Source: Bugula neritina
Taxonomy: Eukaryota > Bryozoa > Gymnolaemata > Cheilostomatida > Bugulidae
Assembly (NCBI GenBank): GCA_964035545.1
Contig: OZ037773.1
Location: 4,881,251 to 4,945,250 of the forward strand
Length of the DNA stretch: 64,000 nucleotides
Direction of reading: 5' to 3'
Below the pieces are notes generated by a model. The model worked only from the letters and a program-made list of their open reading frames with translations, was not told the origin of the DNA and searched no databases. This document shows, piece by piece, positions 60,165 to 64,000 of the stretch. Position 1 is the stretch's first letter. Each line of letters begins with the position of its first letter. The position numbers and the translations under genes are program-made.

Positions 60165-61989
60165 CAGGGATGTAGTGGTACCCATACGGTCCCATACGCC
60201 GTATGGCCTAGAAGAAAATAGGCTGTTCTTGGCCATACGCCCGTATGGGCATATATTTTTTGAAAGTGTTACTGATTAGTGCACAGGATAGTTAGGGCAT
60301 CCTCACTGAGAATATCATAAATTTCGCTCACAATCTAGTTTAAGTTCTTGTTATGTTAATGCTATGTGGGTGGCATGCGTGTTGCCTACTTGTGATTGTT
60401 TAGCCTGAGATTACACTATGAATAATAAGCAGCCAATGAACTCAATAATTATTCCAGCTCAGTGTAAGCAGCTGTCAACATTCCATCTTTTCATCTCTAC
60501 GTATTCACTGAAGCGCGAAGTGCTGCGCATTAGTGATTACTAAGGAAAAAATATTTCATTTTCAGTGTATAAATCACTAATTTGTAGAAAATCTATGAAG
60601 GCTATTGAAAAGATAAAAAAGTTTGCTATGCATAAATTTCTCAGGTTTTCGACAGTGTTTGTTTTATTTGAATACTATGCTTTCCTGCTGAGATATTTGG
60701 CAGGGATTGAAAAATAAACTTTTCAGGTAAAATTGGCCAAAATAGTAGATTTTTGTCTATAACCTTGCAAAAAAAATATTGAAAATTCGAAAAATCAGGT
60801 GCTCTGAGAAACAGGAAGATCTAAAACATAGTTTTTAAATTTTAATTCTAGCACAATTAAGTATGGTTTTATTTGGCGGGACTGAATTCTTATAATATAC
60901 CAATAATGTGGCCTCAGCAAGGCAGTGTCAGCTAGAAAGTTGCCATTATTTATCTTGTGTGGACTTGCATTTTGTCAATAAGCAATGAAATTTGGAAAAA
61001 AACCAACATGAAATCCAGAAATAAAATCAAAATGTCTTCAGGAAACGGTACCAGGTGTGTAGGAGAGGTTAACGAAAATTTATCACTGAGGTCTACAGGT
61101 ACTATATCCACATTTTGGTTGCGTTATTCCATGTTAATTATCAATGCAATGAGGTTTTGCAAACTGTACACCACCATAAGTAACCTTTTATGTTTGATTG
61201 TACTAACGTCTGGCTTTACATTTAATCTTCTTCTAGGTTAACACATATTGAACCTGTCAAATTTGTTCTTTTGGGTATATTTCCTTGATGTGTCAAGTGG
61301 AAGCTCAGGGGTTTTACTTTAAAACCAAGTTAACATACTCCTCTTTGGTGTGCTTTATTGTGTGCAAGGAGGTGCGGTGGTATCTCCTTATGGATTAGAC
61401 TAGTATACTCTAATAAACTCCAACTAGGTTTTCAACCAATTTCTGCTTGCCAATGAGTTATCAATTCAAATTGCTCTTTATAAATAACCAACACACATTT
61501 TCTGATTTGCAATCTTCCTCTGTTCTGTTCTATAATTCTTTTTCTGTGCACGTCAGTGTATTAGATATTTGAAGTAATCAGGTTACATTTGGAGAGCACT
61601 TGTTACCTGTCTCTATCCTTCCATATTTTTGAGATCTTCAGCAATTTTTCTGTACAGGTTTGACTTAGTGTCAGTTGAGTAAGACTACATTTAAAATTAC
61701 AGTCAACAGGTATGGGACAATACTGAATATTTATATAGTTTGCAGCAATGCCCAGTCGTCATGTAGCTGGTACGGTATGAAAATAATAGTGAGGTGCACA
61801 TTTCAACACAGATTTTTTTCAGAAGAATTAGAATTCACAATGGCTTTAAATTGCATAAATTTGCATCAGAAGCGCTCTGAGGGCTTCGGCGGCCGGGGCG
61901 CTGCCCCGGACCCCGACGGGGGCCTGGGCGGCCCCCTGGACCCTCGGCCTGAGAGTATGGCCTAGAATATTTTTGCCACTACATCCCTG
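60165..61989. mobile_element. Non-autonomous hAT transposon, 1825 bp, intact ends
   Basis: The ends are CAGGGATGTAGTGG and CCACTACATCCCTG, perfect 14-bp terminal inverted repeats starting CAGGG as in hAT elements. An identical 8-bp target duplication, GGGATGGA, flanks it at 60157-60164 and 61990-61997. The left subterminal region has clustered ccatacg/cgtatgg words (60181-60257), typical of transposase-binding repeats, and the right end repeats gtatggcctagaa. No transposase-length ORF exists. The right end carries an 85-bp stretch (61870-61957) that is about 85 percent G+C. In one frame it encodes FGGRGAAPDPDGGLGGPLD. The perfect duplication suggests a young insertion. Confidence 0.93.
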
Positions 61990-61997
61990 GGGATGGA

Positions 61998-62984
61998 TGA
62001 TAGTGAATTGCTAATTATCATTGTTTCATTACTCCAAATGAATAGCTAGCAACTGGTGTCTGCATAATGGTAGCCATAAATTAATAAGCAATACAATTAC
62101 AGCTATCTATAGTAACATTATTAGTCTTACTAGAAATTCCTTAGCACTGGCTGCATAAATGCTTGTATAAATAGAATTCACATAAATATTAAGCCGATGC
62201 CAACATTATTCAAGAATTTTTTATTGTATTATCTATAGGCAATAGTGTAACACTTCAAAAGAAAACTCTATAAAATTATCAAAAAAATAAAGCAATTCCT
62301 TAAAATACAATATAATATTTGTTATATACGAATTGCCATCATGTATACAGATCCTAACTCAGTCAAACACAAGAATAACTAAACAGCTGTGAAGTGATTA
62401 AACATGTAAGTAAAATTTAGTAAGAATTTTTTAGAATATATGATTATTTAAACATAAAATATAATATTTGTATTATAGATTCAAGCACCATACCTACCTA
62501 ACAGGGATATATTTAAAAGGATTATTATTTAGCAAATTCATTAACATATTTTATGAGAAAATTGATAGCTTCAGATTTTATAGAATGCATCTCAAAAGTT
62601 GTTTCAATTATGCAACGCCAAAAGAGCAACATACTTGCTTCTACCATTTCAACTATATATAAATTTTGACCAAGGGGTAAACTAAAACTATTGCGAAATA
62701 TAGAATAGTAAGCGTTGAAATAATTGCTACCTACACTTACAGCAGCAATTTAATCCAGTATGATAAAATTGTCAAGTTACTTTATGCCCTAAATACTACG
62801 CACAACAAAACTGTTAGTTTATACCGGAAGCTGAGAAAGCAAAATAGTACTAGTTAATTTTGAACCATCACCGAAAGAAATTACTTCACCATTTTTACGG
62901 TTATAAAGAAAAGAGTGTTATTTCTATAAATTATCAGAATTGTAATTTGTTTTATTGCAGACTTCAAAAGCAAAACCTTGACCT
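61998..62984. other. Gene-free AT-rich spacer and probable 3' UTR
   Basis: Nothing is seen apart from the poly(A) signal close to the stop of the next gene. Confidence 0.5.
62951..62956 (-). terminator. Poly(A) signal for the multi-pass membrane gene
   Basis: TTTATT on the plus strand is AATAAA on the minus strand, about 29 bases past the stop codon at 62985-62987. Confidence 0.5.
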
Positions 62985-64000
62985 TTAGTGTAAGCAATTG
63001 TGTAGTTGTATGGCAGCGACAATTGCGGCAGCAAGACAAAGGATGGTGGACACGCAGGCTATCCCGTAAGACCATCCCAGATACGGCACATGCACTCCAA
63101 ACACAATCACAGCAATAAGCAGTAGAGTAACTGTAAGATAAAAGACTATCTGCAGTGTAAATATAAAAAAAGACTATCTGCAATGTAATTATATCAGAAA
63201 AGATTATCTGCTGTTCAAATTTAAGAGAAAAGAAAATCTGCAATATAAAGATAAGAAAGGGGTATACGCAGCATAACTATAAATACGAATACAACGAAAG
63301 ATTGTCAGTAGTGCAATCAATCAAAATGAGGAATGTTGCTAACTCAACCATACAACTGATGAAAGAATGAAAGTTTATGTTTGATGTAAATGTAACATGG
63401 CAGACGTGAGAGGTTACTTATTAACCAAGCAACTGATCAAAAGGGATACAAAAACTACGCATCACACAAGGCCTTTGGGACATTAAACATTACTCACTGA
63501 TATGTCAATTACATGCAACTGGTTTATGCTAAAATTTATCATCTTTTTGAAATATTGTCAACTGTTTCCGAAGTACTTTTGAAATAATTTAAACGCCAAA
63601 TAACTGTAAAATAAAGAGTTATCACTCTTGCATCCACAGCTTTACCTATGAGCAGCTTTACCAAACTTCACATATCATTCTTGAACTTACATTACATGCT
63701 TACAATATATAACGTGAAATGAGTGTAAATTCTCAAAATTGAACGCAGGTGAAATTGGGCACTGAAATAATTAAAGAGTTTACTATACCGTCCTGTACTA
63801 TACTATACATAAACTATACTATACACTTCCTGTACTAATGGATAATACACACTGTACATTGATTATACTTTCCTATAATACTTACATGTGATAAAGCTAG
63901 TAATCACAAGTCCAAGTAGCACTTGATATTTGCTGATGGCAGTAGCAAACAAATAAAGGAATACCAGGATAACTATAACCACCACACCAACCAGAGCCAG
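62985..64000 (-). CDS. Multi-pass (claudin/PMP22-like?) membrane protein, last two exons
   Basis: The 5' part lies beyond the window. Exon 63886-64000 ends in phase 1 at a GT donor, and exon 62985-63130 starts after CAG and ends TAA; they join in frame to about 86 residues. Three hydrophobic helices are visible: LALVGVVVIVILVFLYLFAT, then VLLGLVITSFITFTLLLIAV, then GWSYGIACVSTILCLAAAIV, with a short tail AIQLHNCLH. The pattern of two tightly spaced helices, a short loop (HVPYLG) and a GWSYG-type last helix resembles the C-terminal half of claudin/PMP22/EMP four-helix proteins. Without the first extracellular loop and its W-x(n)-C-C motif the family is only a suggestion. Confidence 0.65.

Overview
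This window is nuclear DNA from an intron-rich, strongly AT-rich animal genome. The genes are split into many short exons with GT-AG junctions, and long (TA)n and (CA)n arrays, minisatellites, SINEs and small DNA transposons fill the introns and spacers. The gene set (PAN plus C-type lectin proteins, a LolA-like membrane protein, a rhodopsin-like receptor, a TAGAP/ARHGAP20-like RhoGAP) suggests a marine invertebrate, most likely a lophotrochozoan such as a mollusc or bryozoan. I cannot name the species. All calls rest on reading the sequence and on family knowledge; no database search was run.

Layout. 1-11813 (+): the 3' part of WDHD1 (And-1/Ctf4), a replisome protein, from the last WD40 blades to the HMG box. 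Its introns carry three minisatellites, a SINE, a TTAA-flanked element and a small hAT element. 12.2-14.0 kb: a small lysine-rich gene on the minus strand, bracketed by two inverted copies of a coding-like segment. 14.3-20.2 kb: no gene seen; a fold-back element with a target-site duplication and two tandem repeats. 20276-27417 (+): a seven-exon gene for a single-pass membrane protein with a cytoplasmic PDZ domain of periaxin/AHNAK type. 28491-36315 (-): a complete 14-exon gene for a 702-residue type I membrane protein resembling invertebrate LolA-like proteins.

38.1-50.5 kb (+): a tandem cluster of secreted C-type lectins. Two have an N-terminal PAN/apple-like exon, a third has a readable lectin domain but no identifiable PAN exon, and broken copies lie nearby. 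51.8-54.8 kb (+): a RhoGAP gene with an apparent one-base frameshift. 55797-56747 (-): an intronless rhodopsin-like receptor. 57.6-58.7 kb: a partial duplicate of the last lectin exon and the RhoGAP locus, with nearly the whole RhoGAP coding region deleted. 60165-61989: a 1.8-kb non-autonomous hAT element with a perfect 8-bp target duplication and a very GC-rich end. 62985-64000 (-): the last two exons of a multi-pass membrane protein.

The genes do not form a pathway. The lectin cluster is the only functionally coherent neighbourhood and looks like an expanding, birth-and-death family, plausibly for recognition or immunity.
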